Of a DNA stretch of 53,834 bases, positions 38,401-49,469 are shown one piece after another. The notes beneath the pieces were generated by a model that had not been told where the DNA came from, made no database searches, and saw nothing but the letters and a program-made list of their open reading frames with translations. Source of the stretch: Roseicyclus sp. (lineage in GTDB: Bacteria > Pseudomonadota > Alphaproteobacteria > Rhodobacterales > Rhodobacteraceae); NCBI GenBank assembly GCA_018401055.1, contig JAGYLB010000102.1, positions 1 through 53,834 on the forward strand. Direction: 5' to 3'. A program made the translations under genes and the position numbers. The number at the start of each line of letters is the position of its first letter. Position 1 is the stretch's first letter.

Positions 38401-39219
38401 GAAGCGCGCGGTACCGATCCGGTCCTCATAGGTCAAGCGGATCTCGGCCAGCTCGCCCAGCGTCACCACCCGGTCACCGTTCACCGTGATCGGCAGGGCG
38501 TAGACATCGGCCACGCCGTCGAAACTGGACGGGATCTTGACCGAGATGGCCCCGTTTTCGGTCGTCACCTCGCCCGCGGCGATCAACTGGTTGTTGTTGA
38601 CGACCGCATTGATCAGGTCAGCGGCGGTGACGTCATAAACCTCGAGCGCGAGAGGATCGAGTATGACCTCGAGCATTTCCTCGCGCGTGCCCGCAAGCCC
38701 CGCCTCCAGCACCGGCGAAAGTGCCTCAAGCGCCGTCTGCATCTCGTTGGCCAGCCGGATCAGCGTGCGTTCGGGCGCATCGCCCGAGAGCGCCACGATG
38801 ATGATCGGAAACTCCGAGAAATTGATCTCGCTGATCGAATAGCTTTCGGCACCCGCCGGGAACTGCGTCTCCGCCCGGCCCATGGCGTCGCGCACATCGG
38901 CAATGGTGGCGGATTTATCCCAGCCGAATTCAAACTCGAGGAACATGCCCGCGAACCCCTCGGCCGCGGTGGCGCTGATCGTGGTCAGCCCGTCGAGATC
39001 CTGAAACTCGGCCTCCATCGGGCGCACCAGCAGGCGCTCGCTGTCCTCGGCGGAAATGCCGGGGAAGGGGACCGAGACGAACAAGCCCGGAATGTCGATA
39101 TCGGGCTCGCCCTCCTTGGGCAGGCCGACATAGGCCGCCGTGCCGACCGTCAGCGACAAGATGACGAAGGCCACGACCATGCGCGCACGGCTGGCGGCCC
39201 AGTCGACGATCCCAATCAT
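35427..39219 (-). pseudogene. RND efflux permease (HAE/AcrB-like, frame broken about three times)
   Basis: About 1,260 codons. Reads AYVGLPKEGEPDIDIPGLFV at the start, VRPMEAEFQDLDGLTTISAT, VVNNNQLIAAGEVTTENGAI and the membrane motifs GLILAVGMLVDGAVVVVEYA (TM4 region) and, near the end, TGTGIVALAGIVVNNNIVLI (TM10-11). The first frame runs 39219 to ~37040; breaks lie near 37040, 36890 and 35785; the last frame ends at 35427. Proton-driven export of lipophilic compounds as a trimer with an adaptor and outer-membrane channel; no TolC-like gene is in the window. It overlaps the adaptor by 4 bases. Confidence 0.85.
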
Positions 39220-40525
39220 TGCGACAGCTCCTCAAAGGTGACCCGCACGGGCGTCCCCTCGGTCACGAATTCCTGCCCCACGGTGATGACATCGGCGACC
39301 TCGTCCAGCCCGGTCAGCCAGACGCCGGTGGCGGTGTCGCGGATCATGCGGACCGGCACGAATTCCACGATCCCGTCCACGACCACCCTCACCCCCAACG
39401 CGCCCGCATCGCTCAGCGTCATGGCCGAGGCGGGCAGCAGATGGGCCGATGTGCCCTCGGTCCGGATCAAGATATCGGCGGTCTGCCCGTCGCGAATCGT
39501 CTGATCGGCGTTCGGCACGGTGATCTCCACCCGGAAGGTGCGGGTCTGCGGATCGGCCGAGCGGCTGAGGAAGGTCACCTGTCCGGTCACCTGCCGCCCC
39601 GAGGCCAGCCGCGCGCCCGCCTCGGCGCCAAGGCTGATCCTGTCCACATTCGCTTCGGGCACGAAGCCCACCAGCTTGATCGGGTCAAGCTGGATGATCG
39701 TGGCGCAAGGCGCGCCCGGCTGCATCAGGCTGCCCAGCTCGGCGGTGTCGCTTTCCAAAAGCCCCGCGAAAGGGGCGTGGATGGCAAGGCGGGTCAATTC
39801 ATCCTCGGCGCGGGTCACGGCGGCCTCGGCGGCAAGTATGCCGCTTTGCGCGCTCTGGATCGCGGCCGTCGCGGCTTGACGCCAGCGGCGGCAGATGACA
39901 CGGCGGCCTCGGCGGAGGAGCACCCGGCGGCCGCGCTTGCGGCGCGGGTTTCCGAGGCAAAGCCGCTTTCGCTCAGCCGCGCGGCGGCATTGCCGTCGAT
40001 GCGGGCGGCATTCAGCGACGCCTCGGCTTCGGCCTGACGGGGCGCGCGCCAGCGGCAGTTGCGCCTGTGCCTCAGGCAGGCGGGCCTGCGCTTCGAGCAA
40101 GCGGGCCTCGGCCTCGGCGAGCGCGGAAAGGCGGGTGCCGGCTGTCGATCTCGCAAAGCAGATCCCCTCGGCCACCTCGGCGCCGAGCGCGCAGCGGCTC
40201 GAGCACGATCCGGCCCGAGGTTTCGGCCGCAACCACGACCTGCCGCAACGCCTCGGTCCGGCCGCGCAGCACGACGGCGTTTTCCGTTACCTGCGCCACG
40301 GACCGGCGGGCGACGACATGGATGCGCGCGTCTTCGGTGGTGCTATCTGCAGTCGTTTCGGCGGCAGATGGCTGTAGCTGTGGCTTGCGCGGGGTCTGCG
40401 GCCTGCTCAGTTGTGTCCGCCGCGCCGAAGCGGGCGGCGAAATCCAGCAATGTCTGCCGGTCGAGGATCAAGAAATACAGGGCCACGCAGACAAGGGTCG
40501 CTGTAATGATCGGAAAGATGCGCAT
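39216..40525 (-). pseudogene. RND periplasmic adaptor (membrane fusion protein, frame broken)
   Basis: The start MRIFPIITATLVCVALYFL at 40525 is a signal/anchor. It is followed in other frames by VVLRGRTEALRQVVVAAETS (biotinyl-lipoyl-like start), AEARLLEAQARLPEAQAQLP (coiled-coil hairpin), AIHAPFAGLLESDTAELGS (second lipoyl half) and beta-barrel parts TGQVTFLSRSADPQTRTFRV and RDGQTADILI. From ~39880 to 39216 one frame is intact. Links the permease to the outer-membrane channel. Confidence 0.8.
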
Positions 40526-40624
40526 TCATGTCCTCGTGGTCGGCGATCTTGTCGGTTGCACGATCCCTTTGCCGTCCGTCTTGGGGCAAATCGGCCCATG
40601 CTTGGCTGGTCAAACGCGGCTGGT

Positions 40625-40689
40625 CTAAACCGACCGGTTCAGTTTAGTCTGTCCCGCAATGGCACGCAAGACTGAACTAACTCGTTCAG
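40625..40689. promoter_or_regulatory. Two dyads between the RND operon and the YfgM-like gene
   Basis: CTAAAC-11 nt-GTTTAG (40625-40647) is a near-perfect dyad centred on GACCGGTTC. CTGAAC-TAACTC-GTTCAG (40672-40689) is a second. This is the style of TetR/AcrR operators that commonly control RND pumps. No intact TetR gene is present next to it. A short frame MARKTELTR starting at 40659 may be the remains of one, but it overlaps the dyads and I do not annotate it. Confidence 0.45.
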
Positions 40690-40815
40690 ATTGCCCTGCA
40701 AGACCCCGCCCGGCATTTGTTCAGCGCGCGCGCAGCCCTTGCACGGATCGGTCGCCTCGGGCTAAGACGCGCCCCAAGACAATGGGGTGCCCGGCAGGGC
40801 CGGGGCGGGAGCATA

Positions 40816-41619
40816 ATGGCCAGCAGCGACAGTTTCATCGAAGAGGTCAGCGAAGAACTGCGCCGTGACCGCCTGTTCACCGCGATGCGCCGCTGGGGCT
40901 GGCTAGCGGCGCCGATCGTGCTGTGCCTTGTCGGTGGCGCGGCGTGGCTCGAATACCAGCGCGCGCAGGACAGGGCGGCGGCCGAGGGGTTCGGCGACGC
41001 GTTGGTCGCGGCACTGGAACTGCCCGAGCCTGAGGCCCGCGTTACCGCGCTGGAGGCGATCCCGACCGAGGGGCCGGTGCCGGGCATCGTGCTGGCCCTT
41101 CTGGCGGCAGGCGAGATCGTTCAGGGGGGCGACGGGGCCTCTGACGCCGCCGAACGGCTGCGCGCGGCGGCCCAAGGGGCCGACATCCCGCGGCGTTACC
41201 GCGATCTGGCCCTGCTTCGCGCCGAGATCCTTGCGCCCTCTGATGCCGATACCGCACGGCTGGTGCTGGGTACGCTGGCTGAGCCCGGCGCGCCCTATGC
41301 GGCGCTGGCCGAGGAGCAATTGGCGCTGCTTGACCTGCGCACGGGCGATCTTGATGGCGCGCTGGAACGGTTGCGTGGGCTCGAACGCAGCGCGGCCGCG
41401 ACGCCGGGCTTGCAACAACGCGCATCTCAGTTGATTGTGGCGCTGGAAGCTGGGTCACGGCTGGTCGACACAGCCCCGGTGCCGGTCCCCGAGGTCGGTC
41501 CCGAGGCCGAGCCGGAACTTGAGGATGCGGCTCCGGCCACCGAGGCGGATGTCGGACAGGATACCGACACGCCCCCGAAATGGCGGCCGAGGAACCGGCC
41601 CGTCGACACGGGCAACTGA
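40816..41619 (+). CDS. YfgM-like tetratricopeptide-type membrane protein
   Basis: 267 residues from ATG 40816 (MASSDSFIEEVSEELRRDRL). One membrane helix (GWLAAPIVLCLVGGAAWLEY), then helical repeats (AEGFGDALVAALELPEPEAR, AEEQLALLDLRTGDLDGALE) and an acidic Pro-rich end. This N-terminal anchor plus TPR-like domain is the YfgM/DUF2133-type protein that lies before bamB in many alphaproteobacteria. The partner downstream supports the call. Confidence 0.75.
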   Translation: MASSDSFIEEVSEELRRDRLFTAMRRWGWLAAPIVLCLVGGAAWLEYQRAQDRAAAEGFGDALVAALELPEPEARVTALEAIPTEGPVPGIVLALLAAGEIVQGGDGASDAAERLRAAAQGADIPRRYRDLALLRAEILAPSDADTARLVLGTLAEPGAPYAALAEEQLALLDLRTGDLDGALERLRGLERSAAATPGLQQRASQLIVALEAGSRLVDTAPVPVPEVGPEAEPELEDAAPATEADVGQDTDTPPKWRPRNRPVDTGN

Positions 41620-41688
41620 TCCGCGCATCGAGGCGCGGCAAGACAGGACCCGCCAAACGTGGCGGCAAGATAGAGAGGCCGGGAGCAG

Positions 41689-43064
41689 ATGACCGGGGTT
41701 GAGGGCAGAAGAGCGGCACAACGCCTTGCACGGATCGCAGCCCTTGGCGTGCTATCCGTGATGGGGCTGGCCGCCTGCGAACGCGACACGGTGCTGCCGG
41801 GTGAACGCTTCGGCACGCGCACCGCGCTTGAGGCGACGCTGCCCGGCCCCGATGGGCGCGCTGCGGCCTCGGATATCGCCAGCAGCGATGCGGCCCGCCC
41901 GATCAGCCTGCCCGCTGCCACCCGTCTGGCCGATTGGCCCAGCCGCGGCTACAGCGTCACCAACCAATTGCCACATGCCGCCCTTTCGGCAAATCCGGTC
42001 GAGGTCTGGGCGGTGTCGATCGGGGCGGGCAACACACGGCGAAACCGTATCGCCACCGATCCGGTGGCGGGCAACGGTCTGGTCTACACCATCGATTCCG
42101 GTGCGCAGCTTCAGGCGACCGCGCTGGCCAACGGGGCCCCTGCCTGGGTCGCCAGCCTCGTGCCCGATTTCGACCGCGGCAGCAACAATTCGGGCGGCGG
42201 TCTGGCGCTTGCGGGCAACCGGCTCTATGCGACCACGCCCTATGGCGAGGTCGTGGCACTGGATGCGTCCACGGGCGCGGTGATCTGGCGGCAACGGCTT
42301 GGCGTCGTTCTGGGCGCGCCGACCGTGTCGGGCGGTCTGGTCTATCGTCGTCGGCCGCAACTCCGAGGCCTGGGCGCTCGAGGCCGATGACGGCCGCCTG
42401 CGCTGGCGCATTCCCTCGTCCGAGGCGCCGTCGGTTCTGGTTTGGTGGCGCTGCCCCGGCGGTCGCCGATGGAAGGGTCGTGTTTCCCTTCCCCTCGGGC
42501 GAGATCGTGGCGGCCTTTCCCAACACCGGCGTGACCTTGTGGAATTCCTTTGTCGCGGGCGGGCGTCTGGGCACGGCCTATGCGGGCATCAACGACATCA
42601 CCTCGGACCCGGTTATCATGGGCGGCACGATCTACGCCGGAAACCAGTCGGGCCGCGTGGTTGCGATGAACGCGCGCACCGGCACCCGGATCTGGACCGC
42701 GACGGATGGCGCCTATTCCCCCATGGTCGTGGCGGGAGGCGCGGTGTTTTTCGTGTCCGACCGCAACGAGCTGATGCGCCTTGATGCCAGCGACGGCAGC
42801 CGTGTCTGGGGCACTGAACTGCCCTTCTACCAGGCCAACCGCGCCCGGCGCCGGGATGCCGTGTTCACCCATTACGGTCCGATCCTTGCGGGCGGGCGAC
42901 TGGTTGTGGCCTCGGGCGATGGGCTGATCCGCCTGTTCTCACCCGAAGGCGGCGCGCTGGTCGGCTCGCTCGAATTGCGTGGCGGCGCTGCCTCCCATCC
43001 GATCGTGGTGGGCGATACGCTTCTGGTCGTCAGCGAAGACGGGCGGCTGCACGCTTTTCGGTGA
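41689..43064 (+). pseudogene. bamB: BamB-like outer-membrane assembly lipoprotein (two frame breaks)
   Basis: Lipoprotein signal with lipobox LAAC (VMGLAACERD). Beta-propeller repeats: GLVYTIDSGAQLQATALANG, NRLYATTPYGEVVALDASTG, RNSEAWALEADDGRLRW, GTIYAGNQSGRVVAMNARTG, NELMRLDASDGSRVWGTELP and VSEDGRLHAF. Breaks lie near 42345 (a gtc repeat) and 42445 (an extra T in ggtttgg). BamB is part of the beta-barrel assembly complex. The Der GTPase gene often found next is absent. Confidence 0.8.
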
Positions 43065-43076
43065 GCCGTCGACGGG

Positions 43077-43781
43077 TCAGTTGAACCAACCGATCCGGGT
43101 GTCGTGGTCGATGCCGACCCAGCCGCCGCCCAGATACAACAGGCCGCGCAGGGCGTTGAACCAGATCGCCGCGGATTCCCGCAAGATCCATTCGACCATC
43201 CCGCGTTCTGTCCGGTCGGTGACGGGGGCGCCGAATCCGGCGTCTGTGGCATGGACCGAAACGTCTGCCACTCCGAAGATCCGGAAGATCAGCCAACTGC
43301 GGGGCAGGTGAAAGCCATCCGAGACGAGGACAAGGCGTTGCGCCTCGGGCATCAGGTCTAGGCTGAAATCCGCATTCTGTATGGTGGACAGGGCGCGCGG
43401 CTCCACCAACCCCGCGTCGCGTGGCAATCCGGCAGCGACGGCGACTTCGTACATGGCCCCTGCGGCGGATTGGACCTCGTGGCCATAGCCGGTGAAGATC
43501 ACGACGGGCGCCACGCCGCTGGCATGGAGGGCTGCGCAGGTCCGCGCGCGTCTGGCCGAGGCAGCGTCGGGCTGGTCCCATCCGGCTGTCCTCGACATCC
43601 CCGCGCCCAGACAGACGATCGCGTCCGCCGGGGCGGGCAGGGCGGTCTGACGCGACAGGACCCAAGCGCCCGCGACGATTCCGCCCAGCGTCAGGGCCCA
43701 GACCAAAGCGACCGCCAGCACGGCCCGTCCAAGAAAGCGGCCGACACTGCGTGCCCTGAGCCCCGCGGCTGTACTGGACAT
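43077..43781 (-). CDS. YdcF/ElyC-family membrane protein (DUF218)
   Basis: 234 residues from ATG 43781. One membrane helix (FLGRAVLAVALVWALTLGG), then DAIVCLGAGMSRTAGWDQPD, SARRARTCAALHASGVAPVV, EPRALSTIQNADFSLDL and VLVSDGFHLPRSWLIFRIFG. The GAG, N-A and SD-x-H-x-R motifs are those of the YdcF/SanA/ElyC fold, linked to envelope maintenance. Convergent with bamB. Confidence 0.8.
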   Translation of the reverse strand: MSSTAAGLRARSVGRFLGRAVLAVALVWALTLGGIVAGAWVLSRQTALPAPADAIVCLGAGMSRTAGWDQPDAASARRARTCAALHASGVAPVVIFTGYGHEVQSAAGAMYEVAVAAGLPRDAGLVEPRALSTIQNADFSLDLMPEAQRLVLVSDGFHLPRSWLIFRIFGVADVSVHATDAGFGAPVTDRTERGMVEWILRESAAIWFNALRGLLYLGGGWVGIDHDTRIGWFN

Positions 43782-43791
43782 GCCCGGACCC

Positions 43792-44067
43792 TCAATCCTC
43801 TTCGGTGATCGTGTAGTGGCGCGCGATGGTGGCGGTCGCGGCGGCAAAGCCCGAAGCCTGCGTGCGCGCCTGATGCGCCTCGAAAGCGGGTCGGTCCGTA
43901 AAGCGTTCCTCGACCTGCCAGACCAGCGGGTCATCGGTCGGCGTGACGTCGAAGCACAGGCAGCCGGGTTCGTCGCGTGTCAGGCGGATATGGTCGGGCA
44001 GGGCGCGCGCCAAAGCTTCGGCTGCTCCCGCATCCGGGCAGACAACCCGCCCCGACAGGTGGATCAT
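43792..44067 (-). CDS. Antibiotic biosynthesis monooxygenase (ABM)-like small protein
   Basis: 91 residues: ALPDHIRLTRDEPGCLCFDV, WQVEERFTDRPAFEAHQART, AAATATIARHYTI. The EPG-C-x-F and F-AHQ-R pattern is the ferredoxin-like ABM/YgiN fold (quinol oxidase or heme-degrading relatives). It ends 10 bases before YdcF, so the two are probably co-transcribed. Confidence 0.8.
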   Translation of the reverse strand: MIHLSGRVVCPDAGAAEALARALPDHIRLTRDEPGCLCFDVTPTDDPLVWQVEERFTDRPAFEAHQARTQASGFAAATATIARHYTITEED

Positions 44068-44427
44068 CTCTACCGATGGTCATCAGGCAAGAGCTTGCAT
44101 TGAAATTATTCGCCTTTCTTCCATGGCCTAAACCCGATGAAGGCTCAATCGCGATACCATCGCCTGCGAGCTGATCTGCGGATTATACACGACAGTCCTT
44201 TCCGCCATCACCGCGTCCGTATCATAAACGAGTGCGGCGAAAATGCAGATTGTTGGGTCGCGGGGCGCGGGAACACCTCTAGTTTCGGTTGTAATATGAC
44301 AGACGGAGACTTCACAGGCGTACTGGTTCGCTGTTGCTCGTGGACACGAAGATGGGCAGATCGTGACCATGGAACCGGGGAGTGATATGGAGAGGGAAGT
44401 TCAGCTCGCGAGTTCAACATTCAAGCG
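44068..44427. other. Region without a recognisable gene
   Basis: No convincing coding signal on either strand; the frames there lack any pattern I recognise. It separates the intact envelope genes from the heavily frame-broken region 4. Confidence 0.4.
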
Positions 44428-45122
44428 GTGAACGTGGTGACCGAGCTGGGCGTAAAAGTCGGTCGCTCAGGCCTGCCAAGACCGAGTCAACAGTCTCAGC
44501 TCCGAGTTTGGCTCGTCGACGGCGAGGATGAAGAGCGCAAGGTCGCGGTGGTTCTCGGCGATCTACAGCAGCACGCGGATTGCCCATACGTAGCTGGCAT
44601 CATTGACGCTTCTGGACTGTCGAAGCGGCCTTTGTCTGCTGTGGACGGCAAGCGCGAATGGCAGGCAGATTGGCAGTGGGCATGGAAGTTCGTCCCATCC
44701 CGCTTCGCCTTGGCCACGACACCACCCCGACGTTGAGGGGATCAATGATGGCAAAGGGACCGGCGAAGGCGGCAGGAGCCTGCCGCGGGTCACCATCTGA
44801 CCAACGGGGCATCATGTCCGAACTGGCGCAGTGTGCAGAAAGTAGACTATGAAAACTTACAAACCACGACTGCGCTTCGCGACGCGATCGGCCCCGAACT
44901 GCCGTTCGAGATGACCACTGCGCCGCGGTGCAGCTTCCCCGAAACGGTCACTCAAGAATGCCGCAGCATTTTGGTGTCGAAGTGTATCTGTATGCGGACG
45001 GTTTCTCTGCCTCCCAAATCCGCGAGGCAAGGTCTGCTTCCATGGTGCGCGCTCGATCGAAACTATTTCGCTTTTTCCAGATGGTTTCTGGTGATATTCT
45101 TCGTCGAGTGGGTGGAGCATGA
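44428..45122 (+). pseudogene. Unassigned frame-broken gene
   Basis: Coding-looking pieces include VWLVDGEDEERKVAVVLGDL and GKREWQADWQWAWKFVPSRF near 44510-44710. A final piece FGVEVYLYADGFSASQIREA...ILRRVGGA runs to the TGA at 45120-45122, which overlaps the GNAT ATG at 45119. The overlap argues that the last piece is a real gene end. Function unknown. Confidence 0.35.
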
Positions 45123-45637
45123 CCGGGAAATTCTGGTGCGGTTAGCCCGCGATGACGATGAGATCGACGCTGCACGTGCTCTCTGCCGTAGGAGTGGTTA
45201 GATTGGCATTGGGAAAAACTACCCGACCGACTGCCGCCCCACAGGTGCCGATCATCCGATGGACCCCGAAAGGTTCCAAACGATCCTCAAAGACCCACCT
45301 CAACTCCATAAACGACCACGTGGCGGCATCCTTTATTGCCTGCGTAGATGGGGAACCCTACCGGATGTGTCATGTATAGCGAGGCAAGTCCTGGTGTCGC
45401 TGAATTCAAACGAATGTTCGTAAGCGCCGCTGGCCGGGGCAATGGCCTTGGTCGCAAATTGCTGGACCGCATGTTCGAACAGATGGTCGCTGACGGATAG
45501 AAAAAGTGTTTTTCGTCGGCGACGTTTTTGACGTATGAACGCGAAATGTACAGGAACACCGGTTTCCGTCGATATGCCACACCCCTGCTTCCCGGATGCG
45601 TGGCGGCGACAAAGTCTATTTCATGGAGCGCTCCTAG
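45119..45637 (+). pseudogene. GNAT N-acetyltransferase (frame broken)
   Basis: Pieces in order: RLARDDDEIDAARALCR, DPERFQTILKDPPQLHKRPR, FIACVDGEPYRM, then the acetyl-CoA loop FKRMFVSAAGRGNGLGRKLL, DRMFEQMVADG and the end KVYFMERS at the TAG 45635-45637. R-G-x-G-x-G/A is the GNAT P-loop. About 170 residues if repaired. Substrate unknown. Confidence 0.7.
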
Positions 45638-45793
45638 TGTGCTCCACCTGAGCAAGATTCCCAGTCAGCCTATGGTGCGCTCCTCGGCTACCGGGACGAA
45701 ACTCCTGGGTCAGCTATGTGGACGGAGCAGATATCTACGTCCAGACGTGAGGAATGCTTTCCACCCGGGTTTCACTCCGGGATGCCGGGCGCA

Positions 45794-46985
45794 TTAGGCT
45801 GCCTTTGAAATCTGGCTGACTGGCGCCTGCCAGTCCCCAAACTGGCCGCACTCAGGCAAGCCCGGCAATCCGCCCGCAGCAACGTTGTGATCCGGCATGG
45901 CCCGCAGCTCATCACCATCTCACGTGCCGCCGCCGTAAGTTTGGCGCGACAAAACCTGACCAAGGGCGCTGCGCATCTCGTCGGCAGAGGTTGCATCGAC
46001 ACGAATGCCAAAGCCACCGCTCGCGGTCAGATCTGCGTTGTAGGGTTGATCTGCGCCAAGTGGTGCTATGACCTGGTGGCAGTCCGGCTGCGAACCCGCT
46101 AAGCAGGGTGCCGGAACTGCCATGACACAGCACGCCGTCGCATGGGGAAAACGGCAGCTTTGTGGAACGAAGTGATGTACTACGCATTGTCCGGGATCAC
46201 ACCAAGGGACGAAATGTCGAAGGCTCGACCGGTCGTCATCAGAACTTCCGCATCCAGGTCCGCAGCGGTATCCAGCGCCACCCGGCGGACATTGTCCGGC
46301 CGGGGCGGGCGTCACCAACGTTCCGAATGTGACGTATACCAAGGGCCGACCGCCCTTGGGCACCCAGTCGGTCGCCGGAGGCGGGCCGCCGATTCCACTA
46401 CCTACCCGGAACAGAGGAGTCCCTTGCCGTGGTGGGCGTCACCGTCGAAGCCGAACGGAAAGGCCAGTAGACAGGCTCGGCCCAGAGCGCGGCCCTCCGT
46501 CAGGCGTGAGTCCGGCCTCGCTGCGAAGCTGGTCCACTGCCTCGGCCACAAAGTCGATGATCTTTTTGCTTCGACCTGGCACGACACGTTGACCTGAATA
46601 TGCGGAATGCCGTGTGCCTGGAGCCACAATGACTGGTAAACTCATACGATCTCGAAGGACAAACTGGGTCGCCAACGCTTTACGATCTCATTGATGGCGG
46701 GCAGGGCGCGCCGCGCCCAAATCGGCTGAAAACATATCTGGAGTGCCGGCCCGCAACATCGCTTCGTGCGGCACCTGCTGGCCCAAAGCGGTGCCCATAT
46801 TGGTACCAATCTCCTGGCCGATATTCCAGAAGGATGGTGTTCAAAGACCCGCCTTCCTAGATCGCTACTGCGTCGTCAGGGTGCCGCGACGGCCACCCCA
46901 TGGCCGAGCTGGGCCAACGCCTGGGCGTAAGGTACAAGTGGGCGGACATGGCCTCGCCCTGTGTCGACGTAAGAAGAACTTTCAT
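45794..46985 (-). pseudogene. UDP-glycosyltransferase-like (MGT family) enzyme (heavily frame broken)
   Basis: Starts MKVLLTSTQGE at 46985, joined with GHVRPLVPYAQALAQLGHGV. Middle: HGIPHIQVNVSCQVEA, IIDFVAEAVDQLRSEAGLTP. Then RPLVYVTFGTL, the donor-binding VLCHGSSGTLLSGFAAGLP and QVIAPLGADQPYNADL, and RVDATSADEMRSALGQVLSR. These are the GT-B hallmarks of macrolide/flavonoid-type glycosyltransferases (GT1). About 395 residues if repaired. Could glycosylate a polyketide or lipid. Confidence 0.75.
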
Positions 46986-47105
46986 GGCCCAGCCCTGGTT
47001 GCGAGGGAAAAGCGTCCAACCTCTTCCTAGGAAAAGCATGGCAGCAGCATGACCCGCTCTTCAGATCAAGCAATGAAAACAAGGCGCGAGCCCATCCCAA
47101 CCCGC

Positions 47106-48016
47106 TTAGGGTTTCAGAATCTCACTGACCTGTTGGTGGTGCTCAAACCTCCGCAACACCCCAATAGCCACCCCGATCCAGCCATTGCGCTTCCGACGCG
47201 GGCGTAACTCTGCCAGACGATCTTTCGTAGCGCGAAGGCGCGTGGACAGTTCGCTCTGGCCGCGTTCTTCGCCTTCTGCAAAAACCTCTCGGCAGTAGAT
47301 GAGAAATGCTTGCCGTTTGGAAGTGGCGAGAAATGTTCGGCCTTGGACCGGGCATAGAGGCAATCGAGGTGGGCTCCGAGCGACCGCGTCCGTGAACCAC
47401 CCGGAGACTTCGCCCCAATGAATTCGGCAACGCGCGCCACGACATTTGCCGGATCACGTTTCGTCACTGTAGTGGACAAGTATTGTGCGGCTGTCATTTC
47501 TGGGCATCATCGCGTCCGCCGCTGCACGAAGATGTCGAACCAGCAACCAGACACACACATCAACCACATTCATCGATTGAACGGCAGGTCCAAACCACGT
47601 GCGATCACGGTTTCTCGTCCGCGAGGAAGGGACTTCCCGCCGGCGGACTGACCATATTCGACAGGTGTCTGCGCATTGAGCGCATGGCGTCGATGGGGTT
47701 TCCTCAAGACCGAGACTGGCGCGTGCCGTCAACCTGTGCAAACCATCAACGGGTGTATGGGTCTTGATAACCCGACGCCCCTGTTGCACTCGTAAAGCGT
47801 GAGAACGTCTTCGAAAGGGGTCGGCGAGGAACAGCCGCGGACTGGTTACGCCGGTGGGCGTGGGCAGATCCGTGAGCCGTGCAACAACATCGAAACGATC
47901 GCGATCATCCAGGTCGTGCCGCACTTCGGTGGTGTCGAGACAATGACATCTCCGGAACGTAGGTTGAACTGAGACCACCGCGTGGCGTCGGTTCTGACAC
48001 CCGAATAGGTCTGCAT
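47106..48016 (-). pseudogene. PAPS-dependent sulfotransferase (heavily frame broken)
   Basis: From ATG 48016 one frame reads MQTYSGVRTDATRWSQFNLR and DVIVSTPPKCGTTWMIAIVS, which holds the 5'-phosphosulfate-binding motif (PKCGTTW). Later pieces: RVIKTHTPVDGL, ILVHYSDET then RDPANVVARVAEFIGAKSPG, and an end LRATKDRLAELRP near 47200. The arrangement and ~300-residue size are those of the sulfotransfer_1 family. It transfers sulfate to a hydroxyl group of a small molecule or glycan. Confidence 0.75.
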
Positions 48017-48061
48017 CCGAGATCTCTCAGTTGTATGTCATGCCTTAGGGAGATTGGCGCA

Positions 48062-48745
48062 TCATGGCGCGCCGATCAAGCTTCCTGCACGCTCTGTTCG
48101 GTTTTGGGCATCTGACGCGCAGACTGAGCAAGATTTCATCCCGGTGTCAGCGTTGATCCGGTTTTTGATTTGATCGAAACCGCTTTGGACAGATCCACCG
48201 GAGCCGTTTTTCCTCGAGAATGCAGCGCAGGAACGTGGCCACGACGTATGGTCAGCGCAGCAGCGCCTCGTTATCGCGGACCCGTTCGCACTACAGCCAC
48301 GTGCAGCAGAAGGTGTTTGCCTTCCTTGATGTGCTGCTGCAGTGCCGCGCTGGTTGTCGCTGAACAGGTTGTAGAAGCCCATCAACCAGTCGGGATCGAT
48401 CGGCAGGTTGGGAACGAACCTTCGGACTGGATCACACTGTTGGCCCCAGTGGCCGCCTACGCTGAGCGCTGCGCTGTGCTGCACCGCCGCAGTCCGCTTT
48501 CCGCCCAGTGCCAGCTTGCCGTCGCGCTCGGCCCATTGCTACCGCTCGCCCGGGTGAGCAGTGCTGCAGCGGAGCTTCACCAGACCGGCCATTCGTGCAT
48601 CGCGCAGCATTTTTGGGCGGTGAAGGGCGGCAGAGCGGACACGTGAGCTGCTGCCGGCGGCTGTCACTTCAGGGGTTGCCAAAGAGGATTTGGCAAATCT
48701 CTTGAGGTCTGCCCCCACTTGAGTACTAATATCACGCTCGGACAT
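48062..48745 (-). pseudogene. Unassigned frame-broken gene
   Basis: Starts MSERDISTQVGADLKRFAKS at 48745, overlapping the previous gene's stop at 48732. Later pieces: PVRRFVPNLPIDPDWLMGFY, NLFSDNQRGTAAAHQ. It ends SLIGAP at 48062. Overlapping stop/start with the next upstream gene supports a real - strand operon. Function not recognised. Confidence 0.3.
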
Positions 48746-49397
48746 GTCGAACTGCAGCCAAGCGCGTCCACCGCCCGTGCGTAAAGTCTGAGCGACGTCG
48801 AGCTGTGGTGCCGAACAGGCGCGCTTCTGTCCGGATCAGGCAGGTGCTCGTATGCGCGTCTGCCACACCGGCCTGCACCGGCGAGATCGCTGTCGGGATC
48901 ATCTTGGGCAGCTTGAGGGTCACGAAATCGCTGCTGAGGGGCCTGCCGTCACGGCGTGCTTGAACTTGGTCCACCGGAAGGCCGGCCTTGCGTGCAAAAT
49001 TGGTCGCCTCGGCCAGGCGCGACGAGGCTGGAGCCAAAGGTAGAGGTTGATCAGCCAGTTTCGGCGTGCGCAAAGGCATCCCCGGCGGCCCGCAATGGAT
49101 CTGATCCTTTGCACATGTGTGGCGCAAGAGGGAGGCCGCCGCACTCGACCACCGCGCGATCACCGCCCAGCAAGACAGACAAGCTGGCGCCTGTTCTCCG
49201 CGGGCACCCGCGAGCCGGACACCGGCGCGCTTCGAGATAGGCCCCACCCGCCTGCGCTATGTCGCTCGGCCAGTGCCACCGAATAGCTGGCGATCGACGG
49301 AGCCCATAGCGGGCTTCGGGTGCGTGACATGGATGTCCACGCTGCGGCGCGGGGCCGGTGGCACAATCGCTTGTTTTTCGAATGGAGTTCCAGGCAT
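48732..49397 (-). pseudogene. Unassigned frame-broken gene
   Basis: A possible start is ATG 49397 (MPGTPFEKQAIVPPAPRR). Pieces ADQPLPLAPASSRLAEATNF, ARKAGLPVDQVQARRDGRPL and FVTLKLPKMIPTAISPVQAG run to the TGA at 48732. Function not recognised. Confidence 0.3.
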
Positions 49398-49469
49398 GAT
49401 CTGAACCGCGATCGGAGCAGCATCGGTAAGCCACCCCGCAGATCGCCAAACGGTGAGGTGTAACCAAAA

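Noticed and set aside
40659..40868. Possible TetR regulator starting MARKTELTR
   Set aside because: It loses any TetR likeness after ten residues and overlaps the candidate operator dyads.
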